Source: Clostridiales bacterium (GTDB lineage: Bacteria > Bacillota > Clostridia > Christensenellales > Pumilibacteraceae). Taken from it: a stretch of 46,498 bases of DNA. Made by a program: the position numbers and the translations under genes. This document shows, piece after piece, positions 18,319 to 26,558 of the stretch. Below the pieces are notes generated by a model. That model saw only the letters and a program-made list of their open reading frames with translations. It did no database searches and was not told where the DNA came from. Within the stretch, counting starts at the first letter, position 1; each line of letters begins with the position of its first letter. The stretch spans positions 1 through 46,498 of the forward strand of contig JAIEFT010000019.1 of assembly GCA_029066805.1 (NCBI GenBank), read 5' to 3'.

Positions 18319-18533
18319 ATCGGCAAAGCGCCCACTTCGCGGCACAGCCGCTCGTGCGTTCGCTAAAAAATGTCACACCGGACATTTTTCTTTACGCTCA
18401 CGTCCACTCGGGTTCAAGTTCATCATTTAAAATAAGTGATACCAAACGGCACAGAAGGGTTGCAGATTGTGCACTTTTAAGTGCGAGCGCGACGGGAGTG
18501 TAGACCCACCTACATGACCGAGCGCGAGACACG
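18319..18533. other. Non-coding stretch, possible extragenic element
   Basis: No credible gene is visible. The stretch lies between the truncated lipoprotein pseudogene and the tRNA terminator. It contains a 9-bp inverted repeat with a 6-base loop (18366-18389), flanked by A and T runs, that could end transcription in either direction. Its GC content is higher than that of the pseudogene beside it, and it abuts the broken signal-peptide end, so an inserted or repeated element is possible but unproven. Confidence 0.3.
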
Positions 18534-18534
18534 C

Positions 18535-18556
18535 AAAAAGGGCGCAAGATGCGCCC
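18535..18556 (-). terminator. Rho-independent terminator of tRNA-Leu
   Basis: Minus strand: GGGCGCA, 3-base loop, TGCGCCC, then TTTTT. The stem is 7 bp and GC-rich (18540-18556), followed by the T run at 18535-18539. It sits 16 bases past the tRNA CCA end. Confidence 0.9.
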
Positions 18557-18571
18557 TTATGCGTCGTTTGG

Positions 18572-18655
18572 TGGTGCGGTTAACAGGACTTGAACCTGCA
18601 CGGAGTTACCACAAGATCCTTAGTCTTGCGCGTCTGCCAATTCCGCCATAACCGC
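18572..18655 (-). tRNA. tRNA-Leu (anticodon AAG), CCA encoded
   Basis: The 84-base sequence folds as a leucine tRNA. The acceptor stem is GCGGTTA/TAACCGC with discriminator A and encoded CCA. It has a D-arm with TGGCGGAATTGGCAGACGC, a 5-bp anticodon stem CAAGA/TCTTG, an extra arm, and a T-arm with TTCAAGT. The seven-base anticodon loop CTAAGGA places T at position 33 and AAG at 34-36 (18619-18621), with G at 37 as in other NAG leucine tRNAs. AAG would read CUU and, if A34 is deaminated to inosine, CUC and CUA. Most bacteria use GAG here. It has its own promoter and terminator and lies downstream of the housekeeping operon. Confidence 0.95.
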
Positions 18656-18667
18656 AATTGCTAACAT

Positions 18668-18696
18668 ATTGTACTAAATCAGTCGAGCTTTGTCAA
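18668..18696 (-). promoter_or_regulatory. tRNA-Leu promoter
   Basis: Minus strand: TTGACA (18691-18696), 17-base spacer, TACAAT (18668-18673), placing the start of transcription just upstream of the mature tRNA 5' end at 18655. Confidence 0.85.
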
Positions 18697-18724
18697 CTTA
18701 TTTTTATCGAATTACACAACAAAT

Positions 18725-19360
18725 TTATTGAAAAGCTAAAATATTTTTGAGCGCGTCCTTGCTCAACGCATTTTCAGTGCGCATTTCCGCATTTGCCGTA
18801 AGCTCTAAAAACCTTAATTCGTAATCAAGGTCGGCGTTTGCGTTATACTTTCCGTCGAATGTGCCCACGCCTACGCGCAACCCCCTATGCAAAGCGGCGC
18901 ACACGGGCGCGAACCCGTGTCCATATCCCGCGTCAGCCGTAGGACACAGCACAAGCGGCACGCCTTCCTGCGCCATTAAATCCATATCGTCGTTATCCAG
19001 ACACACGCCGCCGACTATAGTTACGTTATTTAATATTCCCAGCTTGTGCAAAAGCATTATCGGCGAAAGCTTATACCGCGCCTCGATTATCCCCGCTTCT
19101 TCCAGGTCGTACGCCGCACGAATGACCGCATGCGCATTGTTTGTAATTATATAGTCGCACGCATTTTCCAGCAAGTCCTCGTCGAGCATATCTGGAATGT
19201 AAATATCCTTAATACCGCTCGCCAAAGTTTTTGTATACGGCGTAACTATCTTCACGCCGCCCGCCGCCACGCCGTCGCAACACGCTATCACTTCATCGCA
19301 AGCGATCTTTGCAGCTTTGATATTCGCTGTGCAAAACGCGTTTACTCTTTTGTTCGACAT
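18725..19360 (-). CDS. Amidohydrolase-like protein lacking metal-binding histidines (possible pseudo-enzyme)
   Basis: A 211-residue protein. Its second half lines up well with the C-terminal barrel strands of the cytosine/guanine deaminase-type amidohydrolases. LLHKLGILNNVTIVGGVCL matches the usual LG.L...T...H.V.L region, LVLCPTADAGYGHGFAPV matches the HCP.SN...G..P. region, and RVGVGTFDG matches the V.LGTD. strand. The family's metal-binding His before VCL is replaced by Gly (GGVC, 117-120), HCP is LCP (139-140), and the N-terminal HxH strand and about half the usual length are absent. Asp169 may match the conserved Asp. It probably cannot catalyse the standard deamination. Its ATG follows the galU stop by three bases, with a weak ribosome-binding site. 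Distant homology is a pattern-based inference. Confidence 0.6.
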   Translation of the reverse strand: MSNKRVNAFCTANIKAAKIACDEVIACCDGVAAGGVKIVTPYTKTLASGIKDIYIPDMLDEDLLENACDYIITNNAHAVIRAAYDLEEAGIIEARYKLSPIMLLHKLGILNNVTIVGGVCLDNDDMDLMAQEGVPLVLCPTADAGYGHGFAPVCAALHRGLRVGVGTFDGKYNANADLDYELRFLELTANAEMRTENALSKDALKNILAFQ

Positions 19361-19363
19361 AGA

Positions 19364-20227
19364 TTATTTTCCGTTTACTACGGTCAAAAGATATTCTGCA
19401 AACTTGTCTTTCAAGTCGGGGCGCTTGAGCGCGAAATCAACGGTTGCGGTGAGCGCGCCGAACTTGTCGCCCATGTCGTACCGACGGCAATCAAGTTCAT
19501 ATGCGTACACGCCGCCTTCTTTCATGATAGCATATATAGCGTCGGTCAAGCTGATTTCGCCGTTTACTTCGGGCACTTGTTCTATCCGCTCATAGATTTC
19601 GGTTGTAAGCACATACCTGCCTATAGCCGCATAGCGAGACGGCGCGTTGGATTTGGGCTTTTCCACCATACCCTTGCACCACACAAACCTGCCGTCGATT
19701 TTTTGCGGGTCGACAATGCCGTACTTGTACGTTTCCTCCGCGGGCACTTGCTGCACGCCGAGTACAACCGCTTGATGCTGTGCGTACGCGTCGCAAAGCT
19801 GTTTAGCCGCAGGCACATCCCCGACAATAAGGTCATCGCCGTTTGCCATGATGAACGGGTCGTCGCCCGTGAATTCTCTTGCGCACATGATAGCGTCGCC
19901 GCTTCCGCGCGGCACGTTTTGCATGCCGAACGTGATTTCCGCATTCTTGTTTATATTTTTGAGCGTTTGGAGCAATTCGGGCTTGTGAGCGAGCGCTTTT
20001 TCCAATCTCGCATTGGGAACAAAATATTCCTTTATAGCCTGCTTGCCCTCACCCAAAATAATATGGATTTGGTCGATTCCGCTCGATATAAGCTCGTCAA
20101 CTATATAAGAAAGAACGGGTGTATCGATAACCGGCAAAATCTCTTTGGGGATCGCCTTGGTCGCGGGCAAGAATCTTGTACCCATGCCGCCGCACGGAAT
20201 TACTGCTTTGCGAATGCTTTTTTGCAT
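19364..20227 (-). CDS. galU: UTP-glucose-1-phosphate uridylyltransferase
   Basis: Cytoplasmic enzyme making UDP-glucose from UTP and glucose 1-phosphate, a precursor for cell-wall glycans, glycolipids and exopolysaccharide. The N-terminal nucleotide-binding signature CGGMGTRFLPATKAIPKEIL (residues 12-31) is intact. Also present are the downstream GSGDAIMCAREF and MANGDDLIVGD segments and the EKPKSNAPSRYAAIGRYVL region typical of bacterial GalU. The length of 287 residues fits the family (about 290). The start at 20227 is chosen because GAGG lies seven bases upstream and the protein then begins just before the nucleotide-binding loop; a longer reading would run into the upstream zinc-ribbon gene. 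It lies 16 bp after that gene in the housekeeping operon. Confidence 0.95.
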   Translation of the reverse strand: MQKSIRKAVIPCGGMGTRFLPATKAIPKEILPVIDTPVLSYIVDELISSGIDQIHIILGEGKQAIKEYFVPNARLEKALAHKPELLQTLKNINKNAEITFGMQNVPRGSGDAIMCAREFTGDDPFIMANGDDLIVGDVPAAKQLCDAYAQHQAVVLGVQQVPAEETYKYGIVDPQKIDGRFVWCKGMVEKPKSNAPSRYAAIGRYVLTTEIYERIEQVPEVNGEISLTDAIYAIMKEGGVYAYELDCRRYDMGDKFGALTATVDFALKRPDLKDKFAEYLLTVVNGK

Positions 20228-20243
20228 AACTACCTCGTTTAAA

Positions 20244-20975
20244 CTAATCCAACCGCACAATGATTCTGTGACAGTTTTCGCACCTACACCAGCCCTGATC
20301 CTGCAATAACGCATTACCCTTTTGCGGCAGGTTCAGACCGCAACCGCCGCAGTTGAACATGTTCTTTTTGTCGTCGCCTGCTGCGGGCACGATCGGCGGG
20401 AACTTGTTTTCCTCTACCAATTTATTATATTCGGCAAACAGCTTTTCATCCAAAGACTTTCGCAACTCGTCAAGCTCGGCTTTGAGCTTATCTAACTCCG
20501 CCGCCTTAGACCCGACAAGCTTACCGTGCTTATCGCGCGCCTCGGCAAACTTCTGTTGAGCGGCTTTGCCCGACTTTAACGCTTCCGAGCGGCGCACACA
20601 CACGGCTTTCGCCTTTTCCTGTATGTCGTGCATTTTTTTGTCAGCCGATTGGAACTTGGACTTTAGGCTCTCAAGTCGCCGTACGCGCTGCTCAAGCTCT
20701 TCCTCGCTTTCGCATTCTGCGACCTCAAGCTCAGCTAGCGCGGCTTCGTTGTCCTCGATGTACCTTTGCAGTTCGGCAAAAGTATCCAAAAGCACACCCG
20801 CTTGCTGCTCGCATTCGGCAATAGCGAGCTTTGCGTCGTTAAACGCGCGCTTGTACTTATTCATTACTGCAAGCGCCTCGTCGCGTTCGATAAGGTTGTT
20901 GAGCTTGCGAAGCTCTATGTCCTTTTTCTGATAAGCAATCAACATTTTAAACGATTGTTTTACTTGTTCGTCCAT
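20244..20975 (-). CDS. Coiled-coil protein with C-terminal zinc ribbon (pfam02591-like)
   Basis: A 243-residue cytoplasmic protein. Residues about 10-190 are heptad-rich, charged and helical (long coiled coil). The C-terminus is a C4 zinc ribbon with Cys209, Cys212, Cys232 and Cys235. This layout matches the widespread bacterial zinc-ribbon/coiled-coil family (zf-RING_7 type), which often follows trmK and nif3 downstream of rpoD; its molecular role is not settled. The ATG has AAGGAG at good spacing. It lies 16 bp after trmK. In many relatives a nif3-like gene sits between the two, and it is missing here. Confidence 0.85.
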   Translation of the reverse strand: MDEQVKQSFKMLIAYQKKDIELRKLNNLIERDEALAVMNKYKRAFNDAKLAIAECEQQAGVLLDTFAELQRYIEDNEAALAELEVAECESEEELEQRVRRLESLKSKFQSADKKMHDIQEKAKAVCVRRSEALKSGKAAQQKFAEARDKHGKLVGSKAAELDKLKAELDELRKSLDEKLFAEYNKLVEENKFPPIVPAAGDDKKNMFNCGGCGLNLPQKGNALLQDQGWCRCENCHRIIVRLD

Positions 20976-20991
20976 GATGTTCTCCTTTATT

Positions 20992-21636
20992 CTATGAGGT
21001 CTTATCGTCTTTTATCTGCGGCTCAATCCCTTGCAACCGCATGACAGCCGTGATATCCGATAGTATTTGTCTGTTCTTGTCCGGCGCGACCGAGTATATA
21101 TTGTAAAGCTGTTCGAGCCGAGTTTTGAGAGCTTGACTTGGCATTTCGCAATCCACTCCGAACTTGAGTTGCAGATCGGACAGATCGCTTGCCTTACAGT
21201 CTTTATCAGCACGTATGATCGAGTAGAACTTGCCGCGGTCGAATATCGGTATGTCGCGGCCTATGCCGTAACCGAGTTCGAGTAGCGTCGCCCTGACCAA
21301 TGCACCGTCGCGGTGCGGGCTTACGATCAGAGTTTTGGGTAGCTTTTCTGCGTTACGCAGAATCTGACAGATAAGTATGCCGCCCATGCCCGATATTACT
21401 GCCTCGTCGCATTTGTACCCAAGTCCGTCGCAACACACAAATCGCACATTTGCTTTATCGCCGAGCCGAGCTTTTGCTTTTTGCAAGCATTTTTCGCTTA
21501 TGTCCGACGCGATAACAATATCTGCCGTTCCGCTGCTTGCGCAGTATTCGGCGATCAATCCGTGGTCGCAGCCGACATCCGCTATGACCTTGGCGGGAAC
21601 AATAAGCGATTTTATAAGGTCTAACCTTTCGCTCAT
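20992..21636 (-). CDS. trmK: tRNA (adenine(22)-N1)-methyltransferase
   Basis: SAM-dependent enzyme that methylates A22 of some tRNAs, as shown for Bacillus subtilis YqfN. At 214 residues it is close to the family's usual size. Motif I reads VIADVGCDHGLIAEY (about 17-31), followed by ASDISEKCLQKAKARL (motif II/post-I), RFVCCDGLGY, and VISGMGGILICQIL, a hallmark stretch of TrmK. It then continues LIVSPHRDGALVRATLLELG. The ATG directly follows the rpoD stop with no spacer, and rpoD-trmK adjacency is a conserved Firmicutes arrangement that supports the call. No lesions are seen. Confidence 0.95.
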   Translation of the reverse strand: MSERLDLIKSLIVPAKVIADVGCDHGLIAEYCASSGTADIVIASDISEKCLQKAKARLGDKANVRFVCCDGLGYKCDEAVISGMGGILICQILRNAEKLPKTLIVSPHRDGALVRATLLELGYGIGRDIPIFDRGKFYSIIRADKDCKASDLSDLQLKFGVDCEMPSQALKTRLEQLYNIYSVAPDKNRQILSDITAVMRLQGIEPQIKDDKTS

Positions 21637-22950
21637 TTATCTGTCTGTAAAGTCCTTAAGTCGCTTCGAGCGCGCGGGGTTGCGCAGTTTTCTGAGCGCC
21701 TTTGCTTCGATCTGTCGTATACGCTCACGCGTGACGCCGAACTCCTTGCCTACGTCCTCGAGCGTGCGCGGATGTGCGTCGTCCAGTCCGTACCTAAGCC
21801 GAATTACCATTTCCTCGCGCGGAGTGAGCGTATTGAGCACCGCCGCAAGCTGTTCCCTTAGCATACCCGCTTCCGCAAAGTCCTGCGGCGCTTTTGACTT
21901 TTCGTCCTCCAAGAAGTCGCCCAAGTGGCTGTCTTCTTCCTCGCCGACAGGCATTTCGAGCGATACGGGGTCTTGGCTGATACGCTGAATTTCCATAACT
22001 CGCTCTACAGGCAGCTCCATTTCCGTCGCAAGCTCTTCCGGCGTGGGATCTCTACCCAGCTTTTGCACAAGTATGCGGTTGGTGCGCGCAAGCTTGTTTA
22101 TCGTTTCCACCATATGCACGGGAATACGGATCGTGCGGGCTTGGTCGGCTATAGCGCGCGTTATCGCCTGACGTATCCACCACGTAGCGTAAGTCGAGAA
22201 CCTGAACCCTTTGGTGTAGTCAAACTTTTCCACAGCCTTCATAAGTCCTAGATTGCCTTCCTGAATAAGATCGAGCAGCTGCATGCCTCGCCCGACATAA
22301 CGCTTGGCTATTGCTACGACAAGCCGAAGGTTGGCTTCCGTGAGCTTGTTCTTGGCGTACTCGTCGCCTTCCGACATGCGCTTTGCAAGGTCGGTTTCTT
22401 CGTCGGCGCTTAGTAGCGGTATACGCCCGATATCCTTTAGGAACACCTTAACAGGATCGTCAGCGTTGGTTTCACCGCCGATAAGGCTGTCGATACTTTT
22501 GAGCTCGGCATTTTTTACCTGACCGTCTGTGATTTCTATATCGCTTTCGCGAATTATGCGCATAGCTTCCTCGAGCTGTTGCGCGTCCGCGCCGCACTCA
22601 ATAGTGAGCTTTTCGCCGATTTCAACGTTAGACAAAAAATTACGAGTTTTGCCGAGCGCTATAAGTTTGGATAGCGCGTTGTTCATTTTGGATGTCAATA
22701 TCGGCGCTTTTTTGCCGTCCTTAAGTATGCTGACGCCGTGCTCCTCAAACAGCTTGAGCGCATAGTCCATGTCGTTCGCGCCCGCCTCGAGCGGGACAAG
22801 CTTGTCAAGAATGACATTGTATTCTATCCCGTCGGAATTAGCGCCTATGAGCAATTCGTTGAGTGCAGCGTATATCGCGTCGGACGGCATATATTGTGCT
22901 TCCGTTTGCACTTCCTCTATAACTTTTTTGGATTCCTTATGTCCCTTCAT
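21637..22950 (-). CDS. rpoD: Primary sigma factor (sigma-A), with apparently doubled region 1.1
   Basis: Housekeeping RNA polymerase sigma subunit. At 437 residues it is longer than Bacillus SigA (371). Region 1.2 begins near 165 ([16 protein letters not shown]). Region 2 contains [20 protein letters not shown] and the -10 reading stretch [20 protein letters not shown]; region 3 follows. Region 4 ends with [17 protein letters not shown] and RSKRLKDF. The N-terminal part (24-79 and 91-143) appears to contain two successive region 1.1-like modules, each of the form L...G......LE....D......L.E.GI.I.DG. The ATG has AAGGAG at ideal spacing, 11 bp after dnaG, in the classic macromolecular-synthesis order. 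Confidence 0.97.
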   Translation of the reverse strand: MKGHKESKKVIEEVQTEAQYMPSDAIYAALNELLIGANSDGIEYNVILDKLVPLEAGANDMDYALKLFEEHGVSILKDGKKAPILTSKMNNALSKLIALGKTRNFLSNVEIGEKLTIECGADAQQLEEAMRIIRESDIEITDGQVKNAELKSIDSLIGGETNADDPVKVFLKDIGRIPLLSADEETDLAKRMSEGDEYAKNKLTEANLRLVVAIAKRYVGRGMQLLDLIQEGNLGLMKAVEKFDYTKGFRFSTYATWWIRQAITRAIADQARTIRIPVHMVETINKLARTNRILVQKLGRDPTPEELATEMELPVERVMEIQRISQDPVSLEMPVGEEEDSHLGDFLEDEKSKAPQDFAEAGMLREQLAAVLNTLTPREEMVIRLRYGLDDAHPRTLEDVGKEFGVTRERIRQIEAKALRKLRNPARSKRLKDFTDR

Positions 22951-22961
22951 GTGTACACTCC

Positions 22962-24725
22962 TTAACTGCGGTACTTCTTGATTTTGGCAAGCTCGACTTG
23001 TATCTCGCCCAGCCGTTCTATATATTTTTTGTCCTTAGTTGTTTCGTAAAGCGCGGAAAGCTCGGTTCGCTCTTTTACAAGCACTCGGCGATACAGTTCG
23101 TTTTGAACGTCTATAAACTTCTGTCTGCCGTCGCCCGGCAAGCCGCGATAATCATACAGCTCGCTGAGCATACTGTTGTCGTAACCAAACGCCGTGAACA
23201 CGTCCGACGGCTTAAAGCCCTTGTGCTCTCTGCACCAGTCGTACAGCCTTTGCGCAAAACTGTCCGGCATTGCCGCCGTCACCGTCTTGTCGTAGTCGAC
23301 GTAGTCCTCCGCACGTATCAGACTGGAAAGGAAAAACTTGATAACATCGTCGTACTCGGCATGAGCCTGCTCTACTACCGGCTCGGGGTCTTGTCGGTCG
23401 CGTTGCTTTTGCTGAACTGTTTTGACCGCAAAGTTTGCTTGCCGTTTGAGCGCGTCTACCGAAAAGCCCGTGGTCTTTGCTACGTAATCGAAATACTGCT
23501 CTTGCTCTATCGGGTTGTCAAGCGACATTACTATGCTTGACGTGCTCTCTATGGCAAACTGTGCGCGCTGATCGGGGTCGGACATGTTGTACTTGGCTTT
23601 GAGTACGTCTATCTTGTGCGCAGTGAGAGGAACAGCTTCGTCGAGGAGTTTTTTGTAACCCTCCGCGCCGTAACGCTTGATTACATCGTCCGGGTCAAGG
23701 CCTTCGGGCAAGCGCACCACCTTGACGGTCAATCCGCATTCGCGGAGAATATCCAGTCCGCGCATCGTAGCTTTTTGTCCGGCGGTATCGCCGTCGTAGC
23801 TGATGTAAACCAAATCGCTGTAAATTTTGAGCTGCCTTGCTTGCCTAGTGGTGAGCGCAGTGCCCATGGACGCCACCGCCGTGTCGAACCCGGCTTTGTG
23901 CAGCGCGATTACGTCCATATATCCTTCCGTCATTATTACGTAGTCAATCGGCGCTTTTGACTTTCGTTTTTTTAACAGGTTTATGCCGTAAATGACTTTG
24001 GATTTGTCAAAGATGTCTGTCTGCGTACTGTTGCGATACTTGGCAAAATGTACGTCCTTTTCGAGCGTCCGCCCTCCGAACGCGACCACATTATTCATGT
24101 TGTCGATTATAGGGTACATCAGTCTTTTACCGAACACGTCGTAGTTTCTGCCGTCCTTGGTTTCCGCTATGCCTGCGGCGTGCATTTGCTCATAGGTGTA
24201 GCCCTTGCTCTTAAGATAATCGAGCATTTCCGTAAAGTCTATGCTTGCTCCAAGCCCGAATCTTCTAACCATTTGAGGCGAGATCTGTCGCTCGGTCAGA
24301 TAGTCGTTAAAAACTTTTGCGCGCGGACTAGATAAATTTTCGTTATAGTGCCGCGCCGCGTCGCGCATTAGGTTGTACAAAGTTTCTCTTTGTTTTTTAT
24401 CTACATGGTTTTGGTAGCTTCCCGCCTTAGGCTTGGGCATTTCCAGTCCCGCTTGTTCGGCTAACATTTTCAGCGCGTCAATGAACTCGATGTTTTCTAT
24501 CTTCATCAAAAACGACAGCGCGTTGCCGCTCTCCTTGCACCCGAAACAATGGAAAAACTGTTTGTCGGGCGAAATGGAAAACGACGGCTGCGATTCGTGG
24601 TGAAACGGACAGCATGCCCAGTACGTGTTGCCCTTGCGCTCGGTCTTGACGTACCGCGAGATAAGCGATACTATGTCAGTCTTATCGAGCACTTTGGAAA
24701 TGAAATCGGAAAACTCTCTATCCAC
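22962..24725 (-). CDS. dnaG: DNA primase
   Basis: Makes RNA primers for DNA replication and acts with the replicative helicase. The 587-residue protein has the N-terminal CHC2 zinc finger with Cys39, His42, Cys60 and Cys63. It has the primase core (around [18 protein letters not shown]) and a Toprim domain with the EGYMDV acidic motif (about 266-270) and DGDTAGQKA. The C-terminal helical region is the helicase-binding part. Translation appears to start at GTG (24725), since the next residues align with the known N-terminus of DnaG and AGAGG lies just upstream; no better ATG is near. It is the second gene of the dgt-dnaG-rpoD operon, 43 bp after dgt. Confidence 0.96.
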   Translation of the reverse strand: MDREFSDFISKVLDKTDIVSLISRYVKTERKGNTYWACCPFHHESQPSFSISPDKQFFHCFGCKESGNALSFLMKIENIEFIDALKMLAEQAGLEMPKPKAGSYQNHVDKKQRETLYNLMRDAARHYNENLSSPRAKVFNDYLTERQISPQMVRRFGLGASIDFTEMLDYLKSKGYTYEQMHAAGIAETKDGRNYDVFGKRLMYPIIDNMNNVVAFGGRTLEKDVHFAKYRNSTQTDIFDKSKVIYGINLLKKRKSKAPIDYVIMTEGYMDVIALHKAGFDTAVASMGTALTTRQARQLKIYSDLVYISYDGDTAGQKATMRGLDILRECGLTVKVVRLPEGLDPDDVIKRYGAEGYKKLLDEAVPLTAHKIDVLKAKYNMSDPDQRAQFAIESTSSIVMSLDNPIEQEQYFDYVAKTTGFSVDALKRQANFAVKTVQQKQRDRQDPEPVVEQAHAEYDDVIKFFLSSLIRAEDYVDYDKTVTAAMPDSFAQRLYDWCREHKGFKPSDVFTAFGYDNSMLSELYDYRGLPGDGRQKFIDVQNELYRRVLVKERTELSALYETTKDKKYIERLGEIQVELAKIKKYRS

Positions 24726-24768
24726 AAAACCTCTGAAAAACCTTAGCTAACACTATATAACGCCGATA

Positions 24769-25770
24769 CTACAGTTTTGACCAGCTGCGCGGAACGGTCA
24801 AGTCCTCAAACGTGCGCACTGCGTAGTGGTCCGACATAGTGGAGATGTAATCGCACACACGTCGCTCTATCGGCTCGTCATCGTAAACGAACTGCTTGGG
24901 CAGTTCTTCCTCGTGATCTACAAAGTAAAGATACAAATATTCTATCATTTTGATAGCTTTTTTTTCTTCCGACTTTGCAAGCGACGCAGTGTACACGTTA
25001 TCAAACATGAATTGCCTGAGCTCGTTAGTCCCCGCCGCAAAGTCCGCAGATTGCGCAACGGTATTTTTGCCATAACTTGTGTTAATTATATCGCATATCA
25101 TTGACGAAATTCGCTTGGAGTGCGTGTCACCGAACATATCCGAAAAACGCTTTGGCATATCGGAGGCTTTTATCACCCCGCCTCGAACAGCGTCGTCGAT
25201 ATCGTGATTTATGTATGCTATTCTGTCTGCGTATGCCACAACAACGCCTTCGAGCGTGCTCGCTCTGCCACTGCCGGAATGGTTTAGTATTCCATCACGC
25301 ACTTCGAACGTAAGGTTCATGCCCTGTCCGTCGTTTTCTATGCGATCGACCATGCGCAAGCTCTGCTCATTATGCCTAAAGTGCGTAAATTTGCCGAGCG
25401 CTCGCTCGCCCGCATGACCGTACGGAGTGTGTCCGAGGTCGTGCCCGAGCGCTATCGCTTCGGTAAGATCCTCGTTAAGCCGCAAGCATCGCGATATTGT
25501 GCGCGCTATTTGACTGACCTCCAACGTGTGCGTTAGCCGCGTTCTGTAATGGTCGCCCTCCGGCGATAAAAAAACCTGCGTTTTGTGCTTTAGACGGCGA
25601 AACGCTTTACTATGTATAATGCGGTCTCGGTCACGCTGAAATTCCGTGCGCATGGGACAAGGCTCGATCTGTTTTAGCCGACCCTTAGTGTCCGCGTCCT
25701 TGCACGCATACGGCGACAAGTACTTGTCCTGAATTTCGTATGTAACAGACTTATAATCCATAATGCGCAC
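24769..25770 (-). CDS. dgt: Deoxyguanosinetriphosphate triphosphohydrolase-like HD-domain protein
   Basis: Hydrolyses dNTPs (classically dGTP) to the nucleoside and triphosphate. The 333-residue protein contains the HD metal site: His81 (RLTHTLEV), His110-Asp111 (ALGHDLGHTPYGHAGE) and Asp182 (AYADRIAYINHDIDD). FRRLKHKTQVFLSPEGDHYRTR precedes it, as in the short bacterial dGTPase-like group. A GTG start at 25770 is preferred over the in-frame ATG at 25761, because GGGAGG lies 11 bases before the GTG and 20 before the ATG. It is first in the housekeeping operon behind a good promoter; dgt upstream of dnaG-rpoD is common in Clostridia. True substrate range is not visible from sequence. Confidence 0.93.
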   Translation of the reverse strand: MRIMDYKSVTYEIQDKYLSPYACKDADTKGRLKQIEPCPMRTEFQRDRDRIIHSKAFRRLKHKTQVFLSPEGDHYRTRLTHTLEVSQIARTISRCLRLNEDLTEAIALGHDLGHTPYGHAGERALGKFTHFRHNEQSLRMVDRIENDGQGMNLTFEVRDGILNHSGSGRASTLEGVVVAYADRIAYINHDIDDAVRGGVIKASDMPKRFSDMFGDTHSKRISSMICDIINTSYGKNTVAQSADFAAGTNELRQFMFDNVYTASLAKSEEKKAIKMIEYLYLYFVDHEEELPKQFVYDDEPIERRVCDYISTMSDHYAVRTFEDLTVPRSWSKL

Positions 25771-25833
25771 TAAGTGTAGAACCTCCCAATCGTACGGTCT
25801 GACAATTGTATACTAAGGCATTTTAGCCATAAT

Positions 25834-25862
25834 ACTTTACCACAAAAATACAAAATTGTCAA
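25834..25862 (-). promoter_or_regulatory. Promoter of the dgt-dnaG-rpoD operon
   Basis: Minus strand: TTGACA (25857-25862), 17-base spacer, TAAAGT (25834-25839). It lies about 60 bases before the dgt start and directly downstream of the carbonic anhydrase gene. Confidence 0.7.
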
Positions 25863-25903
25863 GTAAAATATAACAATTAGAGTTTACTTAGTGAACGGTC
25901 AAA

Positions 25904-26461
25904 CTATATATCGAAATCCACTACTCCGCTTTCGGTGTGGTATAGTGCGCCGACAACAGCTACGTCCGAATCGCTTAAAATTCCTTTGATTTTGGAAACG
26001 CTATGCTTTATGTTGAGAACGCTTGCCTTGACCGCGTCCGCCTCATCGCCGATCGCACGCTTTATTTCGTCAGTCAAAAATTTTACATATCCGCTGTTTT
26101 GTTGTGTAGCGGCACATATAGCGCCGCAACCGGTATGCCCGAGCACGACTACAAGCTTACAGCCCAAATGCTCGACTGCGTATTCTATACTGCCCAACTG
26201 GCTGTTATCTATCACGTTGCCTGCAACGCGTATAACAAACAAATAGCCTATTCCCGCAGAAAAAATGCTTTCCGGAATTACTCTCGAATCAGAACAGCTT
26301 ATGATTACGGCATACGGTTTTTGTCCGTGCTTGCTTGTGTACAATCGTCTTTCGGGAGAAATATCCCCTTCGCCTTTAACTGAATTTATGTAAACTTTAT
26401 TACCTTTTTTCAGCCGCTCCAAGGCATCAACAGCGGTCATACTTTTATCTTGTACACACAT
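25904..26461 (-). CDS. Beta-class carbonic anhydrase
   Basis: Zinc enzyme interconverting CO2 and bicarbonate, likely cytoplasmic (no signal peptide). At 185 residues it is typical of small beta-class enzymes. The zinc ligands and active-site pair are visible: Cys56 and Asp58-Arg60 in SCSDSRV, then His109 and Cys112 in LGHTGCGAI. The family segment FVIRVAGNVID and the helix SIEYAVEHLG are also present. The ATG at 26461 has GGAG about 14 bases upstream, which is long; an in-frame ATG at 26440 is an alternative start. Immediately upstream is a 3' remnant of a ppdK gene in the same orientation, so it may once have been transcribed together with a pyruvate phosphate dikinase gene. No own promoter is clear. 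Confidence 0.95.
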   Translation of the reverse strand: MCVQDKSMTAVDALERLKKGNKVYINSVKGEGDISPERRLYTSKHGQKPYAVIISCSDSRVIPESIFSAGIGYLFVIRVAGNVIDNSQLGSIEYAVEHLGCKLVVVLGHTGCGAICAATQQNSGYVKFLTDEIKRAIGDEADAVKASVLNIKHSVSKIKGILSDSDVAVVGALYHTESGVVDFDI

Positions 26462-26486
26462 AGGTAGTATTATTACTCCATATTAA

Positions 26487-26519
26487 TTATTTGCGGGGAT
26501 TTTTGATATTAGCCTGTGC
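26487..26519 (-). repeat. Direct repeat copy 1 (ppdK 3' end), candidate attachment site
   Basis: A 33-base stretch matching 45888-45920 at 30 positions in the same orientation. The three differences fall at third codon positions (GCT/GCA, AAT/AAC, CCC/CCT). Homology stops at both ends. Together with copy 2 it brackets the 19.4-kb region holding the giant surface operon. From 26559 to 26688 I see no gene. Confidence 0.7.
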
Positions 26520-26558
26520 GACTGTGTTACAAAACAAGGCTATAACTTCCCATAACAT
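26487..26558 (-). pseudogene. 3' remnant of a pyruvate phosphate dikinase gene
   Basis: The minus strand reads AQANIKNPRK-stop, the same ten C-terminal residues and stop as the ppdK gene at 45888. Nucleotide differences are few and all silent. Upstream of these ten codons the similarity ends abruptly. The remaining reading frame back to ATG at 26558 (23 codons in all) bears no likeness to PPDK and is not expected to be a real protein. It lies 25 bases before the carbonic anhydrase start. Confidence 0.7.

Noticed and set aside
19046-20242. A 398-codon plus-strand open frame
   Set aside because: Antisense to galU and the amidohydrolase-like gene, rich in His/Arg/Cys without domain structure, with no start signal.
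26487-26558. A 23-residue peptide gene upstream of the carbonic anhydrase gene
   Set aside because: Its last ten codons are the ppdK end and the first thirteen look random, with a poor ribosome-binding site; it is better read as a remnant.
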